The translations under genes and the position numbers were made by a program. A stretch of DNA of 64,000 nucleotides. Origin: Yponomeuta sedellus (taxonomy: Eukaryota; Arthropoda; Insecta; Lepidoptera; Yponomeutidae). Below the pieces are notes generated by a model. It made no database searches. It was given only the letters and a program-made list of their open reading frames with translations, and was not told the origin of the DNA. The stretch spans positions 6,656,860 to 6,720,859 of the forward strand of contig OW203726.1 of assembly GCA_934045075.1 (NCBI GenBank), written 5' to 3'. Shown here piece after piece: positions 34,235 through 46,239 of this stretch (within the stretch, counting starts at the first letter, position 1; every line of letters starts with the position of its first letter).

Positions 34235-34330
34235 CCATCGGGCGTCGAGTGGTCTCTTCACCCATCTAGTCTGGGTGAAGGTGCCACGGGACGCGATATA
34301 AATCTTCCAGTACGAAGATGCGTAGACGTC
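34235..34330 (+). repeat. SINE family D, 3' fragment
   Basis: gagtggtctcttcacccatc, tgggtgaaggtgccac and gacgcgatataaatc match the D tail. Confidence 0.7.
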
Positions 34331-34394
34331 ATTAGAGGTTACTCAGGTCATTCCGCTATGTATCAACTATGGACGCTATGGACTTTGTTTTCTA

Positions 34395-34590
34395 ATTTAA
34401 GTATATATGTGAAGTTATAGTATGAGTAGCTATACTACTCGCTAACCATGAAGGAAAACATTATGAGTAACTGAGTGCCTGAGGTGTTCATATACCAGGG
34501 CTTGAAGTTGCCAATCCGCATTGGGCACGCGTGGTGTTTAAGCCCAAACTCTTTCTCTGAGAGAAGGCCATCGCGACGTATATAGGCTGT
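34395..34590 (+). repeat. SINE family C, head missing
   Basis: gtgaagttatagtatgagta, gctaaccatgaaggaaaac, gtgcctgaggtgttcat and ctctgagagaaggcc in plus order. Confidence 0.8.
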
Positions 34591-34599
34591 ATCTACGTG

Positions 34600-35850
34600 T
34601 TTAGGTATATATCAACGTATAGGAGAATGCCATAATTCGATTGGAGTGTATATCATGATGGATATAGAAGATCTCATAAAAAATAAAAAACAATAATATT
34701 TGCACGGGTCGCAAAGAAGCAAAGAGGAAGTTATAATAATTTAATAAAAATAATAAACAATAAATTAAATTCAATCGTTTTTATTAATCATAAAATATAC
34801 TTCTTACTTTTTGAACGTGAAAGAACTTCAAAGTAAAAGCGTATATATAAGATAAAAATTTTCCGTTGAATTTCTCTACGAAGACCGTTCTCCACTCTTA
34901 AATTATATCAACATAAGAAATATTATATCTATATTTGAGCACACCTTAATAAAATCAAACAATTTATTTAATCAGTGAATATTAGATTAAATTTTAGCAC
35001 TAAATAACCCTTGATAATAATCATTTCATTTCAACGAAGCTTCCAATCTCGAGTGAAATTGTAGAGACGCTCCGAATTTTCCGCTGAATTTGGCAGAGTG
35101 TCGGCGACACCTCGCGTCCAATTGAGTTTTCGTTGGATGACCTATTTGCTTAAGACTTATTATATTTTCTGCAAGTTTCACAGATTTTAGAGCGATATTT
35201 AAGTATTTGTAGATATTTTGTCTTCATGAAGCTAACTTTTTAATAAATCATTTAATGCATCTTTGTGAAGTTAACGTACTATTTTGCAACATAATTAATC
35301 GTCTCCATCAAGAATTTGCATAACACACCAATTTTCTCTTGCATTTGGGCGTAGTTCCGCAAATTACCGCCCGCCATCTGTTGTGAAGTAGCGGAATTAA
35401 ACGCCCAAAGCTGTACTACGCAACTTTATAACGGTCCGCAATTTTAAAACTACCTCAATTCTTACGTACCTACAAGCGGCAAACAAAAGGCTCCAATTAA
35501 CCCCGTTGTTTTGATACAGATCAAAGTTCCAGATTACTTTTTTTGCTTTCATTATTATCTTCGTGAACAATGCTCCTGCACCTGCCTTCATTTAAATGGC
35601 CATCTATTTTCCATCCATCAATTTGTTGAAGTATCATTCCAACAGCACATCCGACTTTAACATTCGTGTACTCGTAACATCGTTATGTTACGGGTGATTT
35701 TGCATCCAACGTGTTAACATTGGTCTGAATTGGAGTGTACGAACACAAGCTACTTAAGTACATGTTTTATTTATTCCTCCCTGCCTTGTTGTATATATCT
35801 ACCTTGATATAAAGCTACTTGCCTGCTTACTTCATATTCCGTGGTGCTCT
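34600..35850. other. Unique AT-rich sequence
   Basis: Slightly GC-richer around 35040-35120 and 35340-35400. No repeat or exon recognised. Confidence 0.4.
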
Positions 35851-35856
35851 CCTCAG

Positions 35857-35970
35857 TGCCTAAGAACTAATTGACTATCTAGAATGCCGGAAAGAAAGAA
35901 TTTTCGGAAATTTCCCAGTGCAGAGACGAAAAAGAGAATAAGTTTACTTCCAACATATGAAGCAGACCAA
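35857..35970 (+). CDS. Possible start exon (29 codons), unrecognised
   Basis: A pyrimidine-rich acceptor-like site (gctctcctcag, AG at 35855-35856) is followed by 27 nt closed in all frames and an ATG at 35884. The frame reads MPERKNFRKFPSAETKKR and ends EADQ at 35970, exactly before a donor GTAAGG. The coding part is 87 nt and ends on a codon boundary, so it is phase-compatible with the exon at 40779. The peptide is basic and hydrophilic and matches no family I know. If no splicing occurred the frame would stop after 49 codons. The short length means a chance open frame is quite possible. Confidence 0.28.
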
Positions 35971-36184
35971 GTAAGGTATTGTCTGGCTTGTTTTAAGTAC
36001 CTACGCGAAGAGGACCGTGTCTGTACATTATTATAATTAACAGGCCGTCGGCGCCGGTAAGATTCATTATACCTTACCTCTAGGTACTCAGTGTATCTAC
36101 AATACCTTTATTCCTGGATATCCTACACTGGAGACGTTACGTTGCCTACATTTTTTTTAATAATAATAACGTATGTTTAGGTTG

Positions 36185-36385
36185 TATGAGTGCCGGCTGT
36201 CATGTAATGACTCTCGTTAAGCCATGTCAGAGGCCTTATGGGCGCCTTGATAGGTTCTGACAGTTAGGCCCTCCATTGTCTTACAAACCTCCACCAACCC
36301 GGACTTGGCCCCCGTGGTGGAGTATGGCCTAACCTTCCTGCGATGCAGGAAAAGACCCGTGCCTCAGCAGTGGGGACATATAGGG
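36185..36385 (+). repeat. Repeat family E, 5'-truncated
   Basis: gtgccggctgtcatgtaatg, ccaacccggacttggccccc, gatgcaggaaaagaccc and gcagtggggacata in order. Confidence 0.85.
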
Positions 36386-36509
36386 TTGAAATCGAATTGA
36401 ACTTATTTTTTAATAATAAGAAATAGCATTAAATTTATTTAGACTTTGGAACGCATCGAAAATTAAGGAAATCATTTTATAAATTAAATAAACATGATGT
36501 TTCCGATGT

Positions 36510-36650
36510 TCATCATTAGCGAGTGGTATCACTACTATAATTTCACAAATATACTTAGAAAACAACGTTATTGATACATGCTGGGACTTGAACCCACGAC
36601 CTCCCGATTGAGAAGCCGGCATTCTACCGCTCCGCTTCCACCCCTCTATG
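36510..36650 (-). repeat. SINE family C, head half
   Basis: Complement of head and 5' body: gcgagtggtatcactac, cttgaacccacgacctcccg and a head ending near 36645. Confidence 0.8.
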
Positions 36651-36989
36651 GGAATTATGAAGGATTCGTGAGCAATAAAATATTTGTAGGCAGACACGGT
36701 ACAATAAGTTCTTAAGAATTTACACGTCAGTGGCTCATACACGTCTGCCAGACTATGGCATACAAATTTTGGTATATGGCTTATTAAAATTAATTAAAAT
36801 TAGCAATTACATTATTTACATAATAATTTAAACAAAATTAGTTAATAATTAAATAAAGACAACTAAAAGAAAAGGATGCCATGTCGAAAATGGTCTCAAT
36901 AACCATAACGCCATGACATTATCGGGCTGTGCCGATATTTTAATTATTGGAAATGACTACTATTTCATAATATGAAATGGTCGTCTATA

Positions 36990-37110
36990 ATATAAAAATT
37001 AATCGCTGAATGTATTGGTAAGCGCAAATCTGGAGAGCAGCTGAACCGATTTCGCTAATTCGTTTTGTAGAATATTCCTTGAAGTACGAGGAAGGTTCTG
37101 GGTCAGCTAG
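36990..37110 (+). mobile_element. Helitron family G, short deletion copy
   Basis: Starts TCTATAATATAAAAATTAAT, keeps gcgcaaatctgg and gaaccgatttcgct, and after a deletion ends gggtcagCTAG before T. Confidence 0.8.
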
Positions 37111-37369
37111 TAATTTCATAAATATGCCCTTCGATATACCTACGTTGGGAAGTCGATGAGCCCACAGACTAACAAGTAGGAAGACTATGTGATAATAAAC
37201 TATGTGTTGTAGTTTGGGAAGTGATTGGGGTGTGCAAGTAATTGTGTAAGTGTGCAAGTAAACAAGCACACCTAGTTTAAATTGTAACGTTCACTAAGCC
37301 GCAGCTTCTGCGCTACTTTGAATAAAACCTTTTCATTTCATAATTTAGTTTTTTCAATTAATAGCCACT

Positions 37370-37472
37370 CATGTTCATGGCCACTGGCAGGAGGTGGTCA
37401 TGAACAGGGAGGAGTGGAGGACAAAAGGGAAGGCCTTTGCCCAGCAGTGGGACACAATCAAGGCTACATAAA
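37370..37472 (+). mobile_element. LINE 3' end (last ORF codons and tail)
   Basis: Encodes WQEV then NREEWRTKGKAFAQQWDTIK and a stop, followed by an A-rich tail. The FAQQWD end is typical of the last residues of lepidopteran non-LTR ORF2 proteins. A parallel copy lies at 61900-62060. Confidence 0.75.
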
Positions 37473-37964
37473 AAAAAATATAATGGCCGTTTTATGTAAC
37501 TCTGCCCTGTATCGATTTTCTTAAAACTACAATTCGTTCTTATTACAATTCAAGGTATATTGTGTAAGAGAGTATACGTGTTAGTCTGTGGCTACTCGAT
37601 TTTGTACATGGATGGATGCACATATAATAATTGTCATAAAAAAACTAAGTAGTATAGTTCTTACGAACGCGGCCCTGGTAGTCCGACACGTTTATTAAGG
37701 CCCGTTGTGAGAACGTTGTTTGAAGACCAAGAATGGTTTAACCAGGGGGGTGAGTCTCTAAAATGCATAGATGTTCAATAGAGTCATATTAGTCCGATAA
37801 TGGTCGTTTTATTCACACTATTGGTAGTCTAGTCATCCGTCGCATTGTAATTGTATTACTCGTGCTACTTAACTAAGCCTCGAGCGATTCTATCTTCTTC
37901 GCATGAGATACTTATTTAATTTGCGAGGGTCATACCATTTGACGACCTTTTGACAACCGTTTGA

Positions 37965-38150
37965 CGACCTCTGTGGCGCAGCGGTAGCGCATCTCCCTAC
38001 CATGCAGGTTCGAAACCCGGCTGGGGCCAAAAAAAACCCCAGGTCTTGGAAGTTTACATGTTTGTGATGTCGTTGTTTCTGGTTCCCACGACACAGGGTA
38101 TCCTAGTGTGGGGTCAGAAGCAATGTATGTGCCTGTGTGTAAATGTTATG
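37965..38150 (+). repeat. SINE family A copy
   Basis: Complete head (gacctctgtggcgcagcgg, a short deletion around box B) and body (gaagtttacatgtttgtgat, tgtatgtgcctgtg), ending in TTATG units. Confidence 0.9.
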
Positions 38151-38659
38151 TTATACCCCTCACCCCTGGAATAATATTGTATTGCTATTGCTTTGTAGAC
38201 TACCAATTTAAGGCAAATAACAACCATAGTCGTGCTGATATCATTCTATTGAAAAACTATGTAAGTTTAGATCCAGACCAGATTTTGATGAATACTAGTC
38301 CATCCGTCCAGTATCGTTACGCTTATCGTCCAATGTGAAACCGGTCAATGGAGTCGCGTGACCGCGGCGACCACGACCTGCCTTACGCACGACAGACGCA
38401 CCCACGCACGTGGCCACTGGCCACACACTCTCCGCAGTCACTCCCACGCGAAGTTATGCGCCACTTTTACTACGGGGATTCACTTTACTACTGGCCCCGT
38501 GTCCATTGACTAATATGAGTGAAATACCGTAAACGTGGCAAGGAATAAAAGCGCGCAATTTCATATCGAATCATTTTTATTCGAAGTCCCTAGTTTTTTT
38601 ACAAAACTGGGACTTCAAGAACGTTAAGGAGTAGTTACGTCAAAATGTAGATCTTCTTC

Positions 38660-38705
38660 TTCTTCTTCAGGCTATATGTTAGTCCACTGCTAGACATACG
38701 CTCAT
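38660..38705 (-). mobile_element. RTE 3'-end fragment
   Basis: cttcttcaggctatatgtta and gtccactgctagacata match the complement of the 3' end at 14052-14100. Confidence 0.65.
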
Positions 38706-38709
38706 GTAG

Positions 38710-40770
38710 ATCGTTTTGGAGAAAAGATGGAAAAGAAAAATCCAAACTTAGTTTTTTCAGTCTTTTGATACTTAATTAACAGAATTTCTAAAACATAAAA
38801 CTCCATTGAAATGGCTTTAATGCCGGATATCTTTGACATCTAAATAAAATTTAAAATCCCTTTTGCCACAAACATATTTTACATATTTTTAAACGCATTT
38901 CTGGCAAGCTTATTATATTTTCTGGCATTTTTTAGCAGTGTATACAACGCTCCATAAAGGCTGTATCAACCTTCGCTAGCCCAAATCTTGGAAACGAGAG
39001 TTTATGTTTATTTCTATTATTATTCTGTATCTTAAATTAAACACTATCCTTTTAACATAACACGGTCCAAATTTGGTAACGTAAATCGAGTTACAGTTTA
39101 AATTGACTCAAAAACTACAATCGACAGCATTTTACATTTATGTTGCAAAGTCATTCTTAACGTAACTGATTAGAGTACATGGATATGAAGGTTAATATGT
39201 TGTTGACTGTACAAGTTTTATCTCTGTACTTCGGAGCGTTATCTAACGTTTTATCAAAAGATATCATTCCACGTGAGCTAATAGCGGCGGATTCCTAACA
39301 TCTGCTTCCAATTTAACTGAGATCACTTGCTAGCCCTTGTTTATTCTTCTTTACTTTTAAATTGACATGATTGAAGGAGGCCAAGAAAAATGAGTTCAAA
39401 CGTCTAGCCGATTTGCCGTATCAGTCTTTGAATGAAGACTTATAACTCATAAATATTATCGATAGAATGTTGATGTTACTTTTGTCCTATTACAAATTAA
39501 CTTGCCAATCCTTGTTTATTCATCTTTACTTTTAAAGTGACATGATTTGAAGCGGCCAAGAAGAATGAGTCCAAACGTAGCTTTTTTGATACGCCAAATT
39601 CTGGCGTATCAATCTTTGTATGAACTCCGAACTTATGTCTCATAATAATATCAATAAAATAGTGAGGTTATGTAGTCTTAAATTGCAAAATAACATCGAT
39701 CTTACAAACACATAAGTAGGTACCTACGCGTCTTCATTGTTTTTTTAAATCTGTAAAACCAATCCTTCTGTGTAATACCTATTTCTGTGCTCAAAAATAA
39801 AAACCCGCAATTTAAATGAGAATAGACCGCGTGTGACAGAGATAGCAACAAGCGAGGGAGCAAGAAGGAAGAGAAACAAATGTCGTTCGCGCATATCTAA
39901 ACACAAAAACAAGTAACGACTAAAACGCCAGGTGTGGCAGCCATGTGCTCGGCTTACTCAGAAAATTATACTCATTTCTTTCCATCGAGTATTCCGAAGC
40001 CAATTTAATTAGTGATGCAACTAGAATTATAAAAAAACTCGTTAGTAAAGAGCTCAACGTGGTGCGCGCGCGTCTCTGTGACAACTACCCGTTTTGTTTG
40101 TTAATTAATTACCACTGGGCTTGATTAAAGGGTGATAGCATCTTCTCTTTAGTCGTAAATGTTTAGGACAATATACAAAATAGTTCGTCAACATACCTTT
40201 TCCCACCAACTGGAAAGCGAAGGGGTCATGCATTGAATGAAGGTAGAGACGAAAGGTTGGTCGCGGTTGAATCGTACGGGATTAATGTTTAATGCTTGTG
40301 AATCTATAAAACCATCATTATTATTGTGTATCCTACCGTATCATTATCATACTAGTGAACTCAAGATAAAGTTCCAACTTGTAAACTTCGAAAGCTCAAA
40401 AAATATTACCCTGCCACCTAGCGGTGAATAGCGATACTAAAATGCGACTCTAGTTTGGACGTCTCTACCCAAGCGCTATGCGACGCGGAGCTCTAGTTTT
40501 GGCCGTGACGTATAGATGGCGCTAGGATGAAAATGTAGGTAGAGTTCAGAAATACTTTTTATATTTCAGGTTCAATTAAGTTACTCACCAACTAAACAAA
40601 TAACGTCGCCATCAATAACACAACTTCCCATCTCACCCCATTGCATGTTTATGTCTAATTTTCCCCTTTATTTTGTGTTAATAATCTCCCTCTATGTTTT
40701 TTTCCTCGTTTCTTTATTACTTGTTGTCCTTTTTATTTCGCTTTTTGTTAAGTCTGTGGTGTATCTGTGT
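38710..40770. other. Mostly unique; tandem duplication at 39326-39680
   Basis: Two units of about 173 bp (39326-39498, 39499-39680) share ccttgtttattc, ctttacttttaaa, gacatgatt and gccaagaa; the second contains a 11-bp palindrome at 39586-39612. Upstream, 38583-38616 is another fold-back (15-bp arms with one bulge). No exon is seen before 40779. Confidence 0.6.
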
Positions 40771-40778
40771 TGTTTTAG

Positions 40779-40865
40779 CTTATTTTGGCACCGGACGGCA
40801 CGCTGCAGACGGTCAAGAGCGAGTCGAGACGAGGTCGCGGCCGAGGACGCGGTTCCACCACTCCG
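40779..40865 (+). CDS. Probable internal exon encoding a charged, RG-rich linker
   Basis: A long pyrimidine-rich tract (from about 40690, ending tgtgttgttttag) leads to AG at 40777-40778, and the exon ends CCG before the donor GTATGT at 40866. The 87-nt exon is GC-rich in an AT-rich setting, and 29 codons are open in phase 0: LILAPDGTLQTVKSESRR, then alternating RG residues, then STTP. Two other frames are open too, but phase 0 gives the most protein-like composition. RG-rich linkers are common in nuclear regulatory proteins, including BTB zinc-finger types, which would fit the finger exon at 259-401. That link is inference; no domain is recognisable. A cassette exon of a long-intron gene is the simplest reading. 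Confidence 0.5.
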
Positions 40866-41045
40866 GTATGTAAACATTAACTTTTCTTGCGTTTTGAGCC
40901 GATTTCACTATTTAAACCTACCTCAGTATAATGAGAAAACTGACCCTAGGGTCTGACATGTACATAGTTTTTCAATAGATCCACGGGTCAAACAACGATT
41001 TGTGTCCTCTAAAAGTATTGGAAAAGTTTATTGCAGGTGTATAAT

Positions 41046-41236
41046 CTATCTATAATATAAAAATGAATCGCTGAATGTGTTGGTAAGCGCAAATCTAGAG
41101 AGCAGCTGAACCGATTTCGCTGATTCTTTTTTTAGAATATTCCTCGAAGTACGAGGATGGTTCTTACGGAGAGAAAAATAACAAAAAATTTAAAGAGTCG
41201 ACTGTTAGGCGGTACGAAGTTCGCTGGGTCAGCTAG
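41046..41236 (+). mobile_element. Helitron family G, complete non-autonomous copy
   Basis: 5' TCTATAATATAAAAATGAAT (TC start) with A outside, body ggtaagcgcaaatctag, gaaccgatttcgct, aagtacgaggatgg, and 3' end ggtacgaagttcgctgggtc then agCTAG before T. This is the reference copy for the arrays at 9370-9910 and 56100-56818. Confidence 0.9.
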
Positions 41237-41239
41237 TTT

Positions 41240-44080
41240 GTAAATAAAATCAAAACTACGTTTGTATGGGCATTGCTTCTTGGGAGAGACTCTTAAGTTG
41301 CGCGAGCCATTGGCATGCGATTGGTGACTAGACTACTAATAGTGGCAATGACACAACTATTACTACTATGACTCTATTGAACCACTATGCATTTCAAATA
41401 CTCCCCTCAGGTTTAGTTTGAATGTTGAAATCGGGGCTTAAACACGAGGTGCATTTTCATCGTGCCTCTACGCATTCATAAGTTGTAAAATCTGTGAAAG
41501 ATCGCTGAAAATGCGCCCAGTGTGAAGACGCTTTTCCTTACATTTTCCCATTTATTTTTTTCTGTTTTTCTGTCATGTGTATCCCTGAACCTTTTTCATT
41601 TGTGGTAACTAATGATGTCTAACAACTTTATTAACAGCTTCACGTAACAAATACATTCATAACAAAAAAAAACAGGATCTTATTCATCGTCCCATCTTCT
41701 TCAAAGGGTTGAAGGGTATTGACATAGAATAATATCTTCCTCTTAATTTTAAGAGGGTAAACAATAGTAAGTAAGTGATTAATTTATTTGAGACTTAAGA
41801 AGCTTGAAACTAAATGCTGACATGTATGTTTTAGTTCATAATAAAACTTGTTTAGAATTATTGTGCTAGGCTCATCACCTGTATCACAGCAGACAGCGCT
41901 TACTTCCTGCGTTGACAAACAAAACTACACCAAATCCTTTTTAAGATGGTTTTAAGGAGAGAACAAAAATCTCCTTTTTTTTACAATTTAATTACGTAGG
42001 TACATAAACTCTTGCTCCAGTGTCCTGGAGAGGTAGACATTTATTGATTCATGCATGATAGACTAATCTGATCAATTGGAGTACGAAGTAACTGGAAGAC
42101 TTAGAAATGTAGGCGTTACTTTTACGTCGCCGTCTTGCCTTGCATTCACTTCGGCAGCAGTTGTAATTTCTTAACTACTTATAGATAAGCCGTGGCTGAA
42201 TTATATTCATCAGAAACGCAAATTTATATTTACCAATAAATCCTCTAACTAAATACCAAGATAAGATTGAACCTAACTTTTTCGGACAGTTTATCAATAA
42301 ACTGAGAGCGAAACCCGAAAGTAGTAACCGACTGCTTGGTACATACCTAAGTAGTGTACGATGGCACGAATTACGCGTTTTGTGACTAGAAAATGTCAGA
42401 ATTTGACAATGAATGTACCAGAAAGTGGCGACTTTGACCATTAAAACACGCGACTAGCGTCATCGTAATACCCAGACTCGAGCTTCAAACTTCATTCTAA
42501 ACTCTGTGACAAATGCCATTCTTATGAATGGTAAAATTACACGAGGCTGACAAAATTAACTGTCGAGAGCAAGTCAACCTTTACATGTTCGCAGCAAAGT
42601 CGCCCGTAACGTAACGTGCACGTCAGTCTTGTTCGGGTAGTTTTCATAACGTGTAAAGGTCAATAAGTGGTCGAGTGTACAAGTAAAACGGGCACGCAAA
42701 GGAGTTCACTTTCGCTGGCCAATGTCCATGACTCCACGCCGAGTACAACCGCGGATAAAGAGTGCTCGTGACGCATATTTGCATTCGCCGGTCAACGGTT
42801 CAGGGGCGCTTGGAGTGATTACTTAAATTCAGAAGGATGGTTTCTTTCGACTTTTCCCAGAATTTAGTTTTGGCTCACGCTACTGCCCGTAGATCTTTAC
42901 GGCTAGACGTAGGGCTCTCCTAAGGCACACCACTTTTTTATGTTTTCGTCCATCCTCATCCAGCCGCTGCCAGTATATGCCTCAGTAATCTATAGAGCAA
43001 TGGACGATTTTGGCTGATTGATTGATCGCTAATGATCTACGCGGCGTTGATAATGTAACATAGTCTTAAAATTTCGTATTCATTCACCTCCAAATTAACG
43101 GAATTTGTATAAGTGCGTGATCCATAAGCTGAATTCACCTTTATGCTTTTACGATAAGGAAAGTTCAAAGTCTTATTTAAATTAGTTGACATACCTACTT
43201 CCTGCCTAATTAGAAGCTGATCGTAATACGACATAGAGAGCAGAGGTCCGAACAATTATTTTTTTTAAGTGTAAGGCTTATTTTGTCTTGCGTCCTATGA
43301 GGTCTGAAAGTGGTTAAAATTGTTTGCCAGTACTAAAAAGATTGTATTGAGTTGTGCTTCCACAAGTTTTTATGTCCAACCGGCGCACATAAAAGCCCCA
43401 TGTAAATCCGGGTATAAATCCCTCCCCCGCTAAGCGTAATAACACAGAAGACTAGCTGCTTTACTCTTGGCAACATATGGTAAATAAGAGTTAAATGAAA
43501 TGGAGTTTATGTCCCGATTGAAAATTTAAACATATTCACTGCACTATTCAAACAAATGTGTACTTAAAAAGATCGCGTGGGATCTCCGCAACGGGCACAG
43601 CCTGCAAAAATATAACAGGAGCAGTGCATCGTAATAATTATTAGAATAGCGTGGTTAATATTTTGTGGTCTTTTCCCTAATGAACGATCTATGGTTAATG
43701 AATAAATCTACAGGCACTTGAAATTTGCCGGTTCCGTAAGCTTATCTACAGACGGAGAGTTTAATAAATATACCCTTAATAATTTTTGATTTCCTCGCTC
43801 TATACTCGTACTAATATAAAAAAAGAATAACTATTTTACAGATTTAATTTTTTACCTTTCCTCCTTATATATACCAGGCAGTGGTATAATAGTGAACCTT
43901 TTAATATTGAAATCAGTAATCATAAATCTTATTAACAGAAAACATTTAAAAACAAACTAGATATACATTTCCTAAGTGCACCGAAGTGATATGCACGCAT
44001 CGGCTTATAGCTGCTTGTGTATTAACTAATAATATTAATAAATAAAATGAAGAACCAGAAATCAAGAAAAAATTATCCCG
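41240..44080. other. Unique AT-rich sequence
   Basis: Only small matches are seen: a 33-bp phrase at 42590-42630 (gcaaagtcgcccgtaacgta) related to 33245 and 39145, and a decayed LINE-like phrase at 42930-43010. A C/T-rich run before AG at 42860 looks like an acceptor, but the frame closes after 20 codons. Confidence 0.4.
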
Positions 44081-44084
44081 GGTT

Positions 44085-44240
44085 AGAATCCCGGCGGGAG
44101 GCAAAAAAAAACCCAAGCTCTTGGATGTTTACATGTTTGTGATGTCGTTGTTTCTTGTTCCCACGACACAGGGTATCCTAGTGTGGGGCCAGAGGCAATG
44201 TACGTGCCAGTATGTAAATGTTATGTTATGTTATGTTATG
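44085..44240 (+). repeat. SINE family A, 5'-truncated, with TTATG tail
   Basis: Starts in the T-arm (gttagaatcccggcgg), body as elsewhere, and a tail of TTATG units at 44218-44242. A SINE B copy adjoins the tail. Confidence 0.9.
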
Positions 44241-44242
44241 TT

Positions 44243-44605
44243 ATAAAATTTATAGAGGATTAAAATTCCACCCATGCCGGGACTCGGACCCGCGACCTCT
44301 GGCTAACCGTGCCAGCGCTCTCCCAACTGAGCTAATGGGCGACTTACCGGCATCAGTGAAATTTCGAACCTTTTTACAATACTCTCTGTATGACGTACAT
44401 GCAGCAACATCTGGTTGAAGCAATTTGCATCACTTGAAGCCCCGAGTACCTACTTTGCAGTTAGGTTTTAAATCGGAATGATATCGCTGTACCCACATGA
44501 ATATTCTTTTTTTAATGCTCTAACCCGTGCTAAAGACAATTTTAAAAACCTATTTAGAGGCAAAAAATTACACCCATGCCGGAATTAAATAGGTTTTTAT
44601 AACAT
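44243..44605 (-). repeat. SINE family B copy inserted at a SINE A tail
   Basis: Head complement at 44265-44345, body to gctctaacccgtgc at 44515-44535, then a second family end folded on itself (aaacctatttagaggc ... aaataggttttt). TSD not clear. Confidence 0.8.
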
Positions 44606-44894
44606 ATTTGCTCGTAAAGTGGTTGTAATTACACCAATTTCAATATCGTAATGTATCTCATTACGTACTTGTGCGATAATGTAATGTAAAAGGCACGTGT
44701 TTTTTTTTAAAATAAAGTTTTAAGATACTCCGTCTAAAAATGAACGATACTTTTAAAAATCTTAGCAAAGAGGTTATGTCAAGAAAGTGGTCAATATTTT
44801 ATGAATAAATTTAACTTTGGGAAATAAAATATAACAAATAAACCTTTAATTTAATTAATTTTGACAATAAATTACAACCATTTATCTGTAACAA

Positions 44895-45050
44895 AAACAC
44901 ATAACATAACATTTACATACAGGCACATACATTGCTTCTGGCCCCACACTAGGATACCCTGTGTCGTGGGAACCAGAAACAACGACATCACAAACATGTA
45001 AACATCCAAGACCTGGACTTTTTTTTTTGTTTCCAGCCGGGATTCACAAA
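44895..45050 (-). repeat. SINE family A, minus, head missing
   Basis: acataacataac tail, gtacaaacatg-type body in complement, ending at cagccgggattc. The tRNA-like head is truncated. Confidence 0.85.
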
Positions 45051-45288
45051 AATATTAATTTACTTTATTAGTAATACTGGCTGTTTTTGTACCTTTGCCT
45101 AAAAAAAAAAAGTTGATGCGCGAGCATCGCTTATTTGTGGACAAGTAAAAATAAATCCGCGCGCTTTTTCTTTTCGATGTATTGTTTTTATTTGAAAATG
45201 TCATCAAGTAGTGATGATAACAAAGTCAGAGTTTTATTAATTTCCTCGTAAATATGTTATAAAACGTCGTATGACATACGTGCGCTTT

Positions 45289-45375
45289 GAAAATTACAGC
45301 CTCTGCTTACTTATAGCCCTCGCCGATGGCTCGGGCTAGTAATATCGCCTCGGCTGTAATTTTCAACTTACCGCA
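45289..45375. repeat. Inverted repeat GAAAATTACAGCC with about 60-nt spacer
   Basis: GAAAATTACAGCC at 45289 and its exact inverse near 45350 flank a short CG-rich segment. Resembles a small MITE or hairpin. A family B terminal phrase (cagcacgggttagtgc) follows at 45407. Confidence 0.55.
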
Positions 45376-46239
45376 CTTATATCATAATGTACTATTAAAA
45401 CTGTCCTCAGCACGGGTTAGTGCAATAAAAAAATATATATATAATTATGTAATGCTAGCTCTGCCCGTAAAAGGTTTACCGGAGCGTCGGCAAGCGAACC
45501 TTCTGCACTTACCGGTCCTCTTTCCCCATTCACAGGGATTAATCGCAGCCGAAGCCCACGGGCGACCGGTTTTATAAATACGCGACACGCACCGCCATTG
45601 ACTGGCTTTTGTGCGTGAAAATGAAAGTTGTATTCAACTGAAAATACCTACTCGTAGTCTGGTAGCTTACAACCGCAGGATGTCACAACCCACGTGACGT
45701 TTTCGGGACCTATAACGCCGTCCTTTACTCCAACATCCTTGAGCCTTAATGTTACCTCTACGAAAAAGTATTTTTCCCTCAAGGTCAAGGTTGAGCCTGC
45801 TCATAACAATGACTTGTCTTCGAGTTTCGCGGTAGATTTTACTTACCTAAGGTTACCTTAAGAATCTGCGATTCTTGAAACCAGTCAATGAGAGTGTGTC
45901 ATAATATCATTTGTAATAATATCATACCTTTGTTCTAGGACTGGAATAAATATTTTTTGTTTGAAACATTAATAAAAAATAAATGCGGTATCTTGGTTTC
46001 CCTGCTTTATAGTAACACGGTTAAAAATAACATTAATAATAATAACGTCTTCCATATAATTCGATCGCTTATACTGGTCCCAAATTAAATTTATAAATGA
46101 GTTTATCCTTTTGTGTAGGACAATAATTTATCGGTGAGAGAGTAATAAAGCAGAAGCCGTAAAGGGCAAATTTGATTAAAAATTAAAATTAAGTAAGTAC
46201 TGAATATTATAAAAAAAAATATTTTCCTAATTCTGAGAA
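45376..46239. other. Unique sequence
   Basis: A GC-richer part at 45460-45620 has an 83-codon frame without a domain. Nothing else recognised. Confidence 0.4.
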
